Assembly: GCA_944381625.1 (NCBI GenBank)
Contig: CALWLW010000012.1
Coordinates: 42,628-106,627 of the forward strand
Direction of reading: 5' to 3'
Source of the DNA: an uncultured Lachnoclostridium sp.
GTDB taxonomy: Bacteria; Bacillota; Clostridia; Lachnospirales; Lachnospiraceae
Length of the DNA: 64,000 nt
Below are positions 28,153-38,355 of the stretch, piece after piece (position 1 is the first letter of the stretch; the number at the start of each line of letters is the position of its first letter). The translations under genes and the position numbers were made by a program. Below the pieces are notes generated by a model that saw nothing but the letters and a program-made list of their open reading frames with translations, was not told where the DNA came from and searched no databases.

Positions 28153-28465
28153 GATAGCGGTGGTCGGAGCATATGACAGTATCTATGGTTTCGCCGCGCT
28201 GGGGATGGATACATTTCCGGTGTCCGATCCGCAGAAAGGCGAAGAGACCCTGCACCGGCTGGCGGAAGGCGAGTACGCGGTCATCTATGTGACGGAGGCG
28301 CTGGCGGCCCAGATTCCGGGAGCCATAGAGCGCTACCGGGAACGGGAGCTTCCGGCGGTGATCCAGATCCCCGGAGTCTCGGGGAACACAGGGGCCGGCG
28401 TGGCCGGTGTGAAAAAATCCGTGGAACAGGCGGTGGGTTCCGACATCCTGTTCGGCGATCAATAA
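28145..28465 (+). CDS. ntpG: V-type ATPase subunit F
   Basis: A 106-residue central-stalk regulator with the Rossmann-like fold of F subunits: YKIAVVGAYDSIYGFAALGMDTFPV at the start, EYAVIYVTEALAAQI in the middle and IQIPGVSGNTGAGVAGVKKSVEQAVGSDIL at the end. It overlaps ntpC by eight bases and precedes subunit A by 36 bases, the usual C-F-A order. Confidence 0.93.
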   Translation: MYKIAVVGAYDSIYGFAALGMDTFPVSDPQKGEETLHRLAEGEYAVIYVTEALAAQIPGAIERYRERELPAVIQIPGVSGNTGAGVAGVKKSVEQAVGSDILFGDQ

Positions 28466-28501
28466 GAGATATGAAGCGTAAGAAGGTGGGTGATCCATTT
28501 C

Positions 28502-30268
28502 ATGAGTAGAGGTACGATTAAGAAAGTAGCCGGTCCGCTGGTAATCGCGGAGGGTATGCGGGACGCCAATATGTACGATGTGGTGCGCGTCAGCAGCCAG
28601 CGCCTGATCGGTGAGATTATCGAGATGCACGGAGACCAGGCTTCGATCCAGGTGTATGAGGAGACGGCCGGTCTGGGACCGGGGGAACCGGTGGAGTCCA
28701 CAGAGATGCCCCTGTCCGTAGAACTGGGGCCGGGACTGATCGCCAGCATCTACGACGGTATCCAGCGTCCGCTGGAGGAGATCATGAAGATCTCCGGCAA
28801 TAACCTGAAAAGGGGCGTGGAGGTGCCGTCCCTGAACCGGGAGAAAAAATGGAGCTTTGTGCCGGCGGTGAAAGTCGGCGACGAGGTGGAAGCCGGCGAT
28901 ATTATCGGTACAGTTCAGGAGACGTCAGTGGTGGAACAGCGGATCATGGTTCCCTATGGCGTGAAAGGAAAGATCAAAGAGATCAAAGCAGGCGATTTTA
29001 CAGTGGAAGAGACCGTTGCGGTGGTGGATGCCGCGGACGGGGAGCATGAGATCGCGCTGATGCAGAAATGGCCGGTGCGTAAAGGCCGTCCGTATAAAAA
29101 GAAACTGCCGCCGACCATGCCGCTGATCACAGGACAGCGTGTGGTGGATACGTTCTTCCCCATCGCCAAAGGCGGCGTGGCGGCCGTGCCGGGACCGTTC
29201 GGCAGCGGCAAGACCGTGATCCAGCATCAGCTGGCAAAATGGGCGGAAGCAGACATCGTGGTCTATATCGGCTGCGGCGAGCGCGGCAACGAGATGACCG
29301 ACGTATTGAACGAGTTCCCGGAACTGAAGGACCCGAAGACCGGAAAATCCCTGATGGAACGTACGGTTCTGATCGCCAACACGTCAGATATGCCGGTGGC
29401 GGCCCGCGAGGCGTCCATCTATACCGGTATTACGATTGCGGAATATTTCCGCGACATGGGATATTCCGTGGCCTTGATGGCGGATTCCACATCCCGCTGG
29501 GCGGAGGCGCTGCGGGAGATGTCGGGCCGTCTGGAGGAGATGCCCGGCGAGGAAGGCTATCCGGCCTATCTGGGTTCCCGTCTGGCGCAGTTCTATGAGC
29601 GCGCGGGCCATGTGATCAACCTGGGCAGAGACGGAAGAGAAGGGGCGCTGTCCGTGATCGGAGCCGTGTCCCCGCCCGGAGGCGATATCTCCGAACCGGT
29701 GTCCCAGGCGACGCTGCGTATTGTGAAGGTGTTCTGGGGACTGGATTCCAACCTGGCGTATAAGCGCCATTTCCCGGCCATCAACTGGCTGACCAGCTAT
29801 TCCCAGTATCTGGACAATATCTCCGGATGGTTTGACCAGAATGTGTCCGAGGAATGGATGGCGGACCGTCAGGAGATGATGAGTCTGCTTCAGGAAGAGG
29901 CGGAACTGGATGAGATCGTGCAGATGGTGGGTATGGACGCGCTGTCCGCGCCTGACCGGCTGAAGATGGAAGCCGCCCGCTCCATCCGCGAGGACTTCCT
30001 CCATCAGAACTCCTTCCATGAGGTGGACACGTACACGTCCCTGAAGAAACAGCTCCTGATGATGAAGCTGGTGCTGGCTTATTATGACAAAGCAAACGAA
30101 GCCCTGCAGAACGGCGCGCGGGTTCAGGATCTGATCAACCTGCCGGTCCGCGAGCAGATCGGACGTTTCAAATATACGCTGGAAGAGAACCTGGACAAAG
30201 AGTATGAGAATGTGATGAATACGCTGGAGGTTCAGATCAGGGAAGCATGCGGAAAGGAGGACCAGTAA
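28502..30268 (+). CDS. ntpA: V-type ATPase catalytic subunit A
   Basis: Subunit A hydrolyses or makes ATP in the A3B3 head. The 588-residue protein has the N-terminal barrel, the A-type bulge (about 110-190), Walker A GPFGSGKT at 231-238, the catalytic [11 protein letters not shown] segment near 260, and [27 protein letters not shown] near 330. ATG 28502 is chosen because GGTGAT lies upstream at seven bases; the GTG at 28490 touches its binding site. Its stop directly abuts the subunit B start. Confidence 0.97.
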   Translation: MSRGTIKKVAGPLVIAEGMRDANMYDVVRVSSQRLIGEIIEMHGDQASIQVYEETAGLGPGEPVESTEMPLSVELGPGLIASIYDGIQRPLEEIMKISGNNLKRGVEVPSLNREKKWSFVPAVKVGDEVEAGDIIGTVQETSVVEQRIMVPYGVKGKIKEIKAGDFTVEETVAVVDAADGEHEIALMQKWPVRKGRPYKKKLPPTMPLITGQRVVDTFFPIAKGGVAAVPGPFGSGKTVIQHQLAKWAEADIVVYIGCGERGNEMTDVLNEFPELKDPKTGKSLMERTVLIANTSDMPVAAREASIYTGITIAEYFRDMGYSVALMADSTSRWAEALREMSGRLEEMPGEEGYPAYLGSRLAQFYERAGHVINLGRDGREGALSVIGAVSPPGGDISEPVSQATLRIVKVFWGLDSNLAYKRHFPAINWLTSYSQYLDNISGWFDQNVSEEWMADRQEMMSLLQEEAELDEIVQMVGMDALSAPDRLKMEAARSIREDFLHQNSFHEVDTYTSLKKQLLMMKLVLAYYDKANEALQNGARVQDLINLPVREQIGRFKYTLEENLDKEYENVMNTLEVQIREACGKEDQ

Positions 30269-31642
30269 ATGCCGAAAGAATATAGAACCATACAGGAAGT
30301 GGCCGGTCCTTTGATGCTGGTGCAGGGCGTTGAGGGCGTGACCTTCGACGAACTGGGAGAGATCGAGCTGGCAAATGGGGAGACCCGCCGCTGCAAGGTA
30401 CTGGAAGTGGACGGTACCAACGCGCTGGTTCAGCTTTTTGAAAATTCCACCGGTATCAACCTGTCCAACAGCAAGGTGCGCTTCCTGGGAAGAGGCATGG
30501 AGCTGGGCGTGTCGGAAGACATGCTGGGCCGCGTGTTCGACGGTATGGGCCGTCCGGCGGACGACGGACCGGAGATCCTGCCGGAGAAAAGAATGGATAT
30601 CAACGGCCTGCCCATGAACCCGGCGGCGCGGAGCTATCCCAACGAGTTTATCCAGACCGGAATCTCGGCCATCGACGGGCTGAACACGCTGGTGCGCGGA
30701 CAGAAGCTGCCGATCTTCTCCATGTCCGGCCTGCCCCACGCGCAGCTGGCGGCGCAGATCGCCAGACAGGCGAAGGTGCGCGGCAAGGACGAGAAATTCG
30801 CCGTGGTATTTGCGGCCATGGGTATCACGTTCGAGGAATCCAACTATTTTGTGGAGAGCTTCCGTGAGACCGGAGCCATCGACCGTACGGTGCTGTTTAT
30901 GAACCTGGCCAACGACCCGGCGGTGGAGCGTATCGCCACGCCGCAGATGGCGCTGACGGCGGCCGAGTACCTGGCCTTTGACAAGGATATGCATGTGCTG
31001 GTTATTCTGACGGATATCACCAACTACGCGGACGCGCTCCGCGAGGTGTCCGCGGCCCGCAAGGAAGTGCCGGGACGCCGCGGCTATCCGGGATATATGT
31101 ACACCAGCCTGGCGGCGATCTATGAGCGCGCCGGAAGACAGAGGGGTAAAGAAGGATCGATCACCATGATCCCGATCCTGACCATGCCGGAGGATGATAA
31201 GACTCATCCCATCCCCGACCTGACCGGATATATCACGGAGGGACAGATCATCCTGAGCAGGGAGCTGTACCGCAAGGGCGTGAATCCGCCCATCGACGTA
31301 CTGCCGTCCCTGTCCCGTCTGAAAGATAAGGGAATCGGTGAGGGCAAGACCCGCGCGGATCACTCCAACACCATGAACCAGCTGTTTGCTGCGTACGCGA
31401 GAGGTAAAGACGCCAAGGAGCTGATGACGATCCTGGGCGAAGCGGCGCTGTCCGACATTGACCTGATCTATGCGAAATTCGCGGATGAGTTCGAGAAGGA
31501 GTATGTATCCCAGGGCTTCCAGGCAGACCGCAGCATTGAGGAGACGCTGGAGATCGGATGGAAACTGCTGTCGATCCTGCCCAGAAGCGAGCTGAAACGT
31601 ATCGACGAAAAGTTCCTGGATCAGTATTACGGAAAAGCATAA
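30269..31642 (+). CDS. ntpB: V-type ATPase subunit B
   Basis: The non-catalytic nucleotide-binding subunit of the A3B3 head. The 457 residues lack a P-loop, as expected ([18 protein letters not shown] takes its place near 152), and keep [37 protein letters not shown] near 250. The ATG follows the subunit A stop with no gap, and AAAGGAGG lies within the end of ntpA. It precedes subunit D by 19 bases. Confidence 0.97.
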   Translation: MPKEYRTIQEVAGPLMLVQGVEGVTFDELGEIELANGETRRCKVLEVDGTNALVQLFENSTGINLSNSKVRFLGRGMELGVSEDMLGRVFDGMGRPADDGPEILPEKRMDINGLPMNPAARSYPNEFIQTGISAIDGLNTLVRGQKLPIFSMSGLPHAQLAAQIARQAKVRGKDEKFAVVFAAMGITFEESNYFVESFRETGAIDRTVLFMNLANDPAVERIATPQMALTAAEYLAFDKDMHVLVILTDITNYADALREVSAARKEVPGRRGYPGYMYTSLAAIYERAGRQRGKEGSITMIPILTMPEDDKTHPIPDLTGYITEGQIILSRELYRKGVNPPIDVLPSLSRLKDKGIGEGKTRADHSNTMNQLFAAYARGKDAKELMTILGEAALSDIDLIYAKFADEFEKEYVSQGFQADRSIEETLEIGWKLLSILPRSELKRIDEKFLDQYYGKA

Positions 31643-31661
31643 GGGAAAGAGGTGACTGCAC

Positions 31662-32345
31662 TTGGCATCCAAACAGGTGAACCCTACCCGTATGGAGCTG
31701 AGCCGCCAGAAAAAGAAGCTGGCGACGGCCACGAAAGGGCACAAGCTCCTGAAAGACAAGCGGGATGAGCTGATGCGCCAGTTCCTGGAGCTGGTCCGTG
31801 AAAATATGGCCCTGCGCAGGCGCGTGGAGGAAGGGATCCAGAACGCCAACAAGAATTTTGTCGTGGCCAGGGCCGCCATGTCGGAGCAGGCGCTGCACAC
31901 AGCTCTGATGGCTCCCAAACAGGAGGTCTATCTGGATATCGGCAGCAAGAATGTGATGAGCGTGGATATCCCGGTGCTGGAATACCGGACCAGGACGGCG
32001 GACGAGAACGATATCTATTCTTATGGATTCGCGTTTACGTCCAGCGATCTGGACGGCGCGGTAAAATCTCTGGCGGATATTCTGCCGGATATGCTGCGCC
32101 TGGCAGAGACAGAGAAGGCGTGCCAGCTGATGGCGTCTGAGATCGAGAAAACCCGCCGCCGCGTGAACGCGCTGGAGCACGTGATCATACCGGAGGCGCA
32201 GGCCAATATCAAATATATCACCATGAAGCTGGACGAGAACGAGCGTTCCACCCAGATCCGGCTGATGAAGGTAAAGGATATGATGCTGGAGGACGCGCAT
32301 CATTACAAAGAAAAACAGGCGGCGTATGCGGCCGAAGAAGCGTAA
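31662..32345 (+). CDS. ntpD: V-type ATPase subunit D
   Basis: The main shaft of the central stalk, 227 residues of long antiparallel coiled coil. The start VNPTRMELSRQKKKLATATKGHKLLKDKRDELMRQF is the strongly conserved N-terminal helix, and RRRVNALEHVIIPE near 167 is the conserved C-terminal one. The start is TTG with AGAGGTGA at proper spacing. It is the last gene of the operon and is followed by a long hairpin. Confidence 0.95.
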   Translation: MASKQVNPTRMELSRQKKKLATATKGHKLLKDKRDELMRQFLELVRENMALRRRVEEGIQNANKNFVVARAAMSEQALHTALMAPKQEVYLDIGSKNVMSVDIPVLEYRTRTADENDIYSYGFAFTSSDLDGAVKSLADILPDMLRLAETEKACQLMASEIEKTRRRVNALEHVIIPEAQANIKYITMKLDENERSTQIRLMKVKDMMLEDAHHYKEKQAAYAAEEA

Positions 32346-32398
32346 GAGATATAAGACACATAAGATACCGGGGCTGTCGGAACATAGATAGTTCCATA

Positions 32399-32440
32399 CA
32401 TGGGCGGACGAGATTTCATGTAAGATCTCGTCCGCCCATG
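32399..32440. terminator. Bidirectional hairpin between ntpD and the VOC gene
   Basis: Perfect 16-base stem CATGGGCGGACGAGAT (32399-32414) / ATCTCGTCCGCCCATG (32425-32440) with a 10-base loop, between convergent genes. Flanking U-runs are short. Confidence 0.75.
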
Positions 32441-32444
32441 AACT

Positions 32445-32828
32445 TTATACAGTAATCTCAACGAGATTCCCCTCAAATCCCACAACACAGCTTTCATAAT
32501 AACCGTCGCCGGTGGTACGGGGGCCGCTCATGACCTCATAGCCGTCGGCTTTCAGCCTGGCGGTGAGGCTGTTCACCGCTTCAGGGCTGCCCACGCTGAA
32601 GGCCAGATGGATATAGCCGGTTCTGGCCGCGTCTTTTTCGGCGTCCAGCATGTTCGGTTTGTTCATGATCTCCAGCCGCGCTCCGTCCTCAAAGGACAGA
32701 AAGTACGACCGGAACCCGGTCTTTGTGTTGTGATACATGTCGTTGGAACTGGCCTGGAAGTATTGGATAAAAAAGTCCTTCGCGGCTTCCAGGTCGTTGA
32801 CGTAGAGTGCAATGTGTTCGATTTTCAA
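32445..32828 (-). CDS. VOC superfamily protein (glyoxalase/bleomycin-resistance fold)
   Basis: The 127-residue protein shows the paired beta-alpha-beta-beta-beta pattern of vicinal oxygen chelate proteins. Candidate metal ligands are H5 (KIEHIALYV), E in ARLEIM near 53, H in TGYIHLAFSV near 74, and E in NLVEITV near the end, the set seen in glyoxalase I-like enzymes. No specific reaction can be assigned. GGAGGAAAT precedes the ATG. A 19-base direct repeat lies upstream (32870-32927). Confidence 0.83.
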   Translation of the reverse strand: MKIEHIALYVNDLEAAKDFFIQYFQASSNDMYHNTKTGFRSYFLSFEDGARLEIMNKPNMLDAEKDAARTGYIHLAFSVGSPEAVNSLTARLKADGYEVMSGPRTTGDGYYESCVVGFEGNLVEITV

Positions 32829-32869
32829 TGTGATTTCCTCCTTGGGTATCCATATAATTATCTCGAAAG

Positions 32870-32927
32870 TTTATGCCATCCATAGCACAAACTCCTGAAA
32901 TATTCAAATTTGTGCCATCGACAGCAC
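32870..32927. repeat. Two 19-base direct repeats upstream of the VOC gene
   Basis: TTTATGCCATCCATAGCAC (32870-32888) and TTTGTGCCATCGACAGCAC (32909-32927) differ at three positions and are 39 bases apart. The second contains GTGC-N11-GCAC symmetry. They may be operator sites for the VOC gene; the second touches the stop of the DUF1835 gene. Confidence 0.5.
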
Positions 32928-33812
32928 TTAGCCCCGGCAGATGATTCTCGCATACTTTTTTGGCGAGTTTTCCAGAATGCGGATCTCTCCGGCCTGGATC
33001 ATGTGCTCGATCCTTGCGGCGTACCAGCCGTCATTTAGAAGAACGGGGTATTTGCCCAGTATGTTTCCAATGAGCCGGGCTTCTTTAATGGGGGATGCTG
33101 TCAGTGCCTTTCGAATAAGGAAATCATAAAAGTCTTCCGGCACTCCGGTCAGTTCCCCGTTTATGACAGCCCGCAGCGGACTGTTGTCTTCTTTTAACAT
33201 TTCCCAGGTTTGCGCGTACATATTCCGTTCCAGTTTCGTAAGTGTTTTCTGGAAAGACAAAAAAGTGCCGAACTGTGTATGGTTTACTTCTCCCCAGTTT
33301 CGGAATTTCTGCAGTGTGTGAGCCTCCTGCTGGAAGAGGGGCAGTTCAACGGTATGGATGGTACAGTCTGTATGGTACAGCTCCCGGCAGAGCCAGCAGA
33401 AACCGCACAGGGCATAGGGCGCCTGGCTGTACCAGATACGGATTTCTCTCCGGGTATCCAGAAGGGAGAGGAGGCGGCGGTATTCCTGAAAACTCTGACG
33501 AATCTCTTCCCTTACATCTTCCCGGAAGGAAGGGGAATCGCTCCAGGCATTCTGCGTGTGCAGAGCCAGCAGAAACTCCAGCCGGCCATCGCTGTCGGCG
33601 GGACGCCGGATGTCTCCCATGTCCAGCATATAGGGAAGGGCGACCACTTCCGAAGGATCGCCGGGAACCGGAATCCATTCCTGCGGAGTTCGTATATGGG
33701 CGGGCGGCGTCCCGATCACAGCGACAGGGCCGTCCGACCGGCACAGATTCCTGCGGCTCTTGGCGCATTTCATGGAACCGGCTTCACTTTCTCCGAATAA
33801 GACTTCGATCAT
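32928..33812 (-). CDS. DUF1835 domain protein
   Basis: The 294-residue protein starts MIEVLFGESEAGSMKCAK, the nucleotide-binding-like signature of DUF1835 proteins (xxxFGESxAGSLK), and contains the acidic-aromatic WLCRELYH and HTVELP parts typical of the family, with a DUF3658-like helical end. The function is unknown. An open frame continues upstream to 34226, but ATG 33812 is chosen because AAGAGGTGAAATATCC gives a clear binding site and the extension is antisense to potA. It is convergent with nothing and divergent from potA. Confidence 0.82.
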   Translation of the reverse strand: MIEVLFGESEAGSMKCAKSRRNLCRSDGPVAVIGTPPAHIRTPQEWIPVPGDPSEVVALPYMLDMGDIRRPADSDGRLEFLLALHTQNAWSDSPSFREDVREEIRQSFQEYRRLLSLLDTRREIRIWYSQAPYALCGFCWLCRELYHTDCTIHTVELPLFQQEAHTLQKFRNWGEVNHTQFGTFLSFQKTLTKLERNMYAQTWEMLKEDNSPLRAVINGELTGVPEDFYDFLIRKALTASPIKEARLIGNILGKYPVLLNDGWYAARIEHMIQAGEIRILENSPKKYARIICRG

Positions 33813-33914
33813 GGATATTTCACCTCTTGTGTTTTTTATCATCCAGTATGTTATAAATCCTGACAGGTTCAGCATACGTCCTGAACGCTTCGTTGTCAAT
33901 CCGCTTGTCCACCG

Positions 33915-33943
33915 TTGTAATCTGCGCCAGGATAGGATAGAAT
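33915..33943 (+). promoter_or_regulatory. Promoter of the polyamine transporter operon
   Basis: TTGTAA (33915-33920), 17-base spacer, TAGAAT (33938-33943), about 70 bases before potA. Confidence 0.6.
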
Positions 33944-34011
33944 AAGACGGTAGAAACTGCGGAGGGACAGGGATACCTACAAAAGAGAAAGTGTTTTGAA
34001 AGGAGCAGGAT

Positions 34012-35592
34012 ATGGCGAAGAAACTGGTGGAATTCCGGAATATTGTGAAGAACTTTGACGGCCAGATTGTTCTCAAAGGGGTCAATCTGGATATATATGA
34101 AAATGAATTTGTGACGCTTCTCGGCCCCAGCGGATGCGGGAAGACGACGCTTCTGCGCATCCTGGGAGGATTTCTGGATGCGGACGAAGGGCAGGTGATC
34201 TTCGACGGAGAGGAGATCAGCGACAAGCCGCCGTATGAGAGGGAGCTGAATACGGTATTCCAGAAATATGCGCTGTTTCCGCACCTGAGCGTCTATGAAA
34301 ATATTGCCTTTGGGCTGAAGATCAAGAAGGTGGGCAAGGACATCATCGACCAGAAGGTGATGAAGATGCTGAAACTGATCGGCCTGGAAGGATACGAGAA
34401 TAAAAATACCACCCTGCTGTCCGGCGGGCAGCAGCAGCGTGTGGCGATTGCCAGGGCGCTGGTAAACGAGCCGAAGGTGCTGCTTCTGGACGAGCCGCTG
34501 GCGGCGCTGGACCTGAAGCTGCGCAAGGAGATGCAGTATGAGCTGAAACGGATTCAGCAGGAGGTGGGCATCACCTTCATCTTCGTCACCCACGATCAGG
34601 AGGAAGCGCTGACCATGTCGGACAAGATCGTGGTCATGAACAACGGGGAGATCCAGCAGGTGGGCGCGCCGGAGGAGATCTACAATGAGCCGGTGAACCG
34701 GTTTGTGGCCAATTTCATCGGCGAGAGCAATATTCTTCCGGGCACCATGCCGGAGGATTATAAGGTTTGCTTTGACGATATGACCTTTGACTGCGTGGAC
34801 TTTGGATTTAAAAAGGATGAGCCGGTGGACGTGGTGATCCGGCCGGAGGACATCGACATTGTGGACGCAGCAGAAGGAAAGATGACAGGAGAAGTGCTCA
34901 GCGTCCTGTTCAAAGGCGTGCATTATGAGATTATCGTGGAGACGGTGCCGGGTACCAGCGTTACGGTGGATATGCGTGTGATCCGCAATCAGGATGTGAG
35001 CAGTGAGGACGGAAGCGAGATGATCAGCGCCAATGACTTCTATGTGGATGTGGACGACGTAGGCGAGCTGGACGAGAAGGAGATCATTGCCCTGTCCAAC
35101 GCCCAGGCCTGGGATCCGAAGCGGGACGAGTTTATCTCCATTTCCAAGGTGGAATATGAGATAGACCAGAAGGAGGGGCAGTATCCGGTGGTATTTTCCA
35201 CGGCCAAAGGCACGAAGATTGAGCGCACCATCTTTGTGGTGGATCAGCCCTTTGTGAAAAATGAGAAGGCCAACGAGGGCATCATGGCGTTCAATTTCTT
35301 CAAAACTGTGGATGAGATCACCGAGTCCCAGGCCCTGGATACGGATCTGAAGACGTGGGCCAACGCCCAGGGCTGGAAGCTGAGCGATGAGAACCAGAGT
35401 ATCGATATCAGCGTGGATTATGATTTCGAGCCTGACCAGGTGAAGGAAGGAGTGTACCGGATCACGTTCTGGACGACCGGACGGGAGTTCAAGATCCATA
35501 CGACGGACTATACGGAGGAGGGACGCCAGGTGGGCCTGACCTTCTTCCCGGAGGATATTCACGTGATGTCCAGGGGGGTGTACGGAGAATGA
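34012..35592 (+). CDS. potA: Spermidine/putrescine ABC transporter ATPase PotA with inserted domain
   Basis: This ATPase powers polyamine uptake. Walker A GPSGCGKT is at 38-45, the signature LSGGQ at 136-140, Walker B VLLLDEP at 156-162, and the switch His at 194. The C-terminal TOBE region begins near 270 ([10 protein letters not shown]), but its two halves, ending near 320 and resuming near 487 ([13 protein letters not shown]), are separated by about 165 extra residues. The insert contains two similar beta-rich units around 360-410 and 448-498, sharing NAQxW and a gVYxITF-like core, suggesting an internal duplication of Ig-like units. Total 526 residues against the usual 350-380. It overlaps potB by four bases. 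Confidence 0.93.
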   Translation: MAKKLVEFRNIVKNFDGQIVLKGVNLDIYENEFVTLLGPSGCGKTTLLRILGGFLDADEGQVIFDGEEISDKPPYERELNTVFQKYALFPHLSVYENIAFGLKIKKVGKDIIDQKVMKMLKLIGLEGYENKNTTLLSGGQQQRVAIARALVNEPKVLLLDEPLAALDLKLRKEMQYELKRIQQEVGITFIFVTHDQEEALTMSDKIVVMNNGEIQQVGAPEEIYNEPVNRFVANFIGESNILPGTMPEDYKVCFDDMTFDCVDFGFKKDEPVDVVIRPEDIDIVDAAEGKMTGEVLSVLFKGVHYEIIVETVPGTSVTVDMRVIRNQDVSSEDGSEMISANDFYVDVDDVGELDEKEIIALSNAQAWDPKRDEFISISKVEYEIDQKEGQYPVVFSTAKGTKIERTIFVVDQPFVKNEKANEGIMAFNFFKTVDEITESQALDTDLKTWANAQGWKLSDENQSIDISVDYDFEPDQVKEGVYRITFWTTGREFKIHTTDYTEEGRQVGLTFFPEDIHVMSRGVYGE

Positions 35593-36425
35593 AACGATTT
35601 GCACAGCTTGCGCTGCCCTACCTTGTATGGGCGGCTTTGATGCTGGTGCTCCCCATGGCGCTGATCGCCGTGTATTCTGTCATGGAACAGGGAAACAGCA
35701 TCATTCCGTTTTCTTTTACGTTGAACCATTATGTCCGGTTTTTTACAGACCCGGATTTCCTTCTGATCCTCTGGAGATCTCTGCTGATCGCGGTAAAGAC
35801 GACGCTGATCTGCCTGTTTCTGGGGTATCCCATTGCGTATTTTATCGCCCGCAGCGCAGAAAGGCTCCAGAATATCCTGATTCTCTGCATCACCATCCCC
35901 ATGTGGATCAATATGCTGGTGCGTACCTACGCCTGGATCGGCCTGCTGAGCGAGGGCGGCCTGATCCAGCGGATTCTGGGACTCTTTGGTCTGGGGGATG
36001 TGGAGCTTTTGTACACGGAGGGGGCCGTGCTTCTGGGTATGGTGTATAATTTCCTGCCGTTTATGATCCTGCAGATTCAGACGTCGTTGAGCAAGATGGA
36101 TCACTCTTTACTGGAGGCCAGCGCGGATCTGGGGGCGAACCCAAGGCAGACATTTCAGAGGGTGATCCTGCCTCTGTCCCTGCCGGGCGTGATCAACGGG
36201 ATCACGCTGGTATTCCTGCCCGCGGTGAGTTCGTTCTTCATCCCCAAGCTGCTGGGAGGCGGCCAGTATTTCCTCATTGGAAACATGATTGAGAACCAGT
36301 TCATCACAGTGGGCGAGTGGAATTTTGGAAGCGCGGTTTCCATGATCATGGCGGTAATTATGATGCTTCTGATGATGGCCGTGCACCGGATCGAGGTCCG
36401 CAACCAGGGCGGAAAGGAGGAGTGA
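35589..36425 (+). CDS. potB: Spermidine/putrescine ABC transporter permease PotB
   Basis: The 278-residue membrane protein has six predicted segments and the permease coupling motif [26 protein letters not shown] near 178-203, which contacts PotA. Its ATG overlaps the potA stop (ATGA), and AGGGGGG-type purines precede it. It lies four bases before the fused potCD gene, so all three are co-translated. Confidence 0.93.
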   Translation: MKRFAQLALPYLVWAALMLVLPMALIAVYSVMEQGNSIIPFSFTLNHYVRFFTDPDFLLILWRSLLIAVKTTLICLFLGYPIAYFIARSAERLQNILILCITIPMWINMLVRTYAWIGLLSEGGLIQRILGLFGLGDVELLYTEGAVLLGMVYNFLPFMILQIQTSLSKMDHSLLEASADLGANPRQTFQRVILPLSLPGVINGITLVFLPAVSSFFIPKLLGGGQYFLIGNMIENQFITVGEWNFGSAVSMIMAVIMMLLMMAVHRIEVRNQGGKEE

Positions 36426-36429
36426 CCGC

Positions 36430-38322
36430 ATGAAAAAAGGAAAACGGCCATTGGGAAGATTCCTGATGATTCTGGCGGTTGTATTTTTCTATCTGCCGAT
36501 TTTATATATGATTGTCTTTTCTTTTAATGAGGGGAAATCCCTGACGGTGTTCTCCGGTTTTTCCCTGCGCTGGTACCGGCACATGCTGGAGTCGGGGGAC
36601 ATGATGGAGGCGCTTTATACCACCTTCAGCGTAGCTCTGCTGGCCACGTCCGTCTCCACGGTGGCGGGAACCATCGCGGCCATCGGCCTGAGCAAGTCCC
36701 GGAAGATTGTCCGCGATGTGATGGAGCAGGTGAACAATCTGCCGCTTATGAACCCGGAGATCGTGACGGCCATCGGGCTGATGCTGCTGTTTATCACGTT
36801 CAAGGTGGAAAAGGGATATGTGACCATGTTGCTGGCCCATATCGCTTTCTGTATCCCGTACGTGATGCTGTCCGTCATGCCCAAGATCCGGTCTCTGGAC
36901 CCCAATCTGGCGGATGCGGCCATGGACCTGGGAGCCACGCCGTGGCAGGCCATGACGAAGGTGATCGTCCCGCAGATCATGCCGGGCATCGTCTCCGGAG
37001 CGCTGATCGCATTTACCATGTCGGTGGATGATTTTATCATTTCCTATTTTGTGACGGGGCGGGGCGTGAAGAATCTGAGCATCATGGTGTATACCATGAG
37101 CAAGCGCGTCAATCCCAGCATCAACGCCATATCCACGCTGGTGGTGGTGATCATTACCATCGTGCTTGTGGCGGTTAACCTGGCGCCTGTACTTGCCGCC
37201 AGGAGGACCGGCCGGGTGGAAGTGGAGCATAGAAGAACCTGGATCCCTGTTGCTGCCGGGGCAGTGTTGGCCGTGCTGGCCGTATGTTTCCTGCAGTTTG
37301 GCAGCGGCGCGCTGGACCGCCCCTATGAGGGGCAGACACTCCACATCTACAACTGGGGTGAATATACAGGAGAAAATATCATCCGCGATTTTGAGGAAGA
37401 GACCGGCGCCTCGGTGGTGATGGACAATTTTGATTCCAACGAGCAGATGTATATCCGGGTGGCCAACGGGGAATCTTACGATATCCTGGTTCCCAGCGAC
37501 TATATGATCCAGCGGCTGATCGAAGAGGATCTTTTGCAGAAGCTGGACAAGAGCAGGCTGGACTGTCTGGACAAGCTGTCCGACGCGGTGAAGGGACTGC
37601 CCTATGATCCGGACAACGAGTATTCCATCCCCTATTTCTGGGGCACGGTGGGAATCGTCTATGACAAAACGAAGGTGGATGTGGCAGATCTGGAGCGGGA
37701 AGGCTACAATATTTTCCTGGACGAGAAATACAAGGGGGATATCTACCTGTATGATTCAGAACGGGATTCTTTCATGATGGCGCTGAAGGCGCTGGGCTAT
37801 TCCATGAACACGGACAGCCAGGAGGAACTGCAGGAGGCCTATGATTGGCTGGTGCAGTGCGTGCAGACCATGGAGCCGGAGATTGTCACTGACGAGATCA
37901 TCGACAATATGGCGCAGGGAAGGAAGGCGCTGGGCCTGATTTACTCCGGGGACGCCACCTATGTCATGGCGGAAAATGAAGATATGGGCTACTATATGCC
38001 GGACACCGGGACGAATCTGTGGTCCGATGCCATGGTGATCCCCGCGAACGCCCGCAACGTGGAGCTGGCTCATGCGTTCATCAATTATGCCAGCGACTAT
38101 GACGGCGCATACGATAATTCCAGCTATGTGGGCTACACATCCGCCAATCAGGAAGTGATGGACGTCCTGTCCGGCGAGGGCGGGGACTATGAAGGGATCA
38201 ACGCCTATATTCCAAGGACGGACAATCCCAGCGACGAGGTCTTCGTATACAACGAGGAGACCAGGAAGGTGATCGGGGATCTGTGGAGCAGGGTGAAGAT
38301 CGCGGCGAGCAATGCGGAGTGA
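36430..38322 (+). CDS. potCD: Fused polyamine permease and substrate-binding protein (PotC-PotD)
   Basis: Residues 1-265 are a PotC permease with six membrane segments and the coupling motif DAAMDLGATPWQAMTKVIVPQIMPGI at 162-187. An extra membrane segment at about 271-290 then leads outside to a PotD-type binding protein from about 302, starting LHIYNWGEYTGENIIRDFEEETG and containing VPSDYMIQRL and the ligand-region FWGTVGIVYD and IYSGDA motifs. The binding protein is thus tethered rather than lipid-anchored. This fusion is known in some Firmicutes. Total 630 residues. GAGGAGTGACC precedes the ATG. Confidence 0.94.
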   Translation: MKKGKRPLGRFLMILAVVFFYLPILYMIVFSFNEGKSLTVFSGFSLRWYRHMLESGDMMEALYTTFSVALLATSVSTVAGTIAAIGLSKSRKIVRDVMEQVNNLPLMNPEIVTAIGLMLLFITFKVEKGYVTMLLAHIAFCIPYVMLSVMPKIRSLDPNLADAAMDLGATPWQAMTKVIVPQIMPGIVSGALIAFTMSVDDFIISYFVTGRGVKNLSIMVYTMSKRVNPSINAISTLVVVIITIVLVAVNLAPVLAARRTGRVEVEHRRTWIPVAAGAVLAVLAVCFLQFGSGALDRPYEGQTLHIYNWGEYTGENIIRDFEEETGASVVMDNFDSNEQMYIRVANGESYDILVPSDYMIQRLIEEDLLQKLDKSRLDCLDKLSDAVKGLPYDPDNEYSIPYFWGTVGIVYDKTKVDVADLEREGYNIFLDEKYKGDIYLYDSERDSFMMALKALGYSMNTDSQEELQEAYDWLVQCVQTMEPEIVTDEIIDNMAQGRKALGLIYSGDATYVMAENEDMGYYMPDTGTNLWSDAMVIPANARNVELAHAFINYASDYDGAYDNSSYVGYTSANQEVMDVLSGEGGDYEGINAYIPRTDNPSDEVFVYNEETRKVIGDLWSRVKIAASNAE

Positions 38323-38355
38323 CGGAATTTAGAAACACTATAGGAATGGAGGTAT

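Noticed and set aside
29384..31918. Minus-strand open frame of 844 codons
   Set aside because: It is opposite ntpA, ntpB and ntpD, whose sense-strand proteins are unmistakable. Low-complexity shadow translation.
33813..34226. N-terminal extension of the DUF1835 protein
   Set aside because: It runs antisense into potA, and the family start MIEVLFGES at 33812 has a proper binding site.
35739..36104. Minus-strand ORFs within potB and potCD
   Set aside because: They are shadows of the permease genes with no supporting signals.
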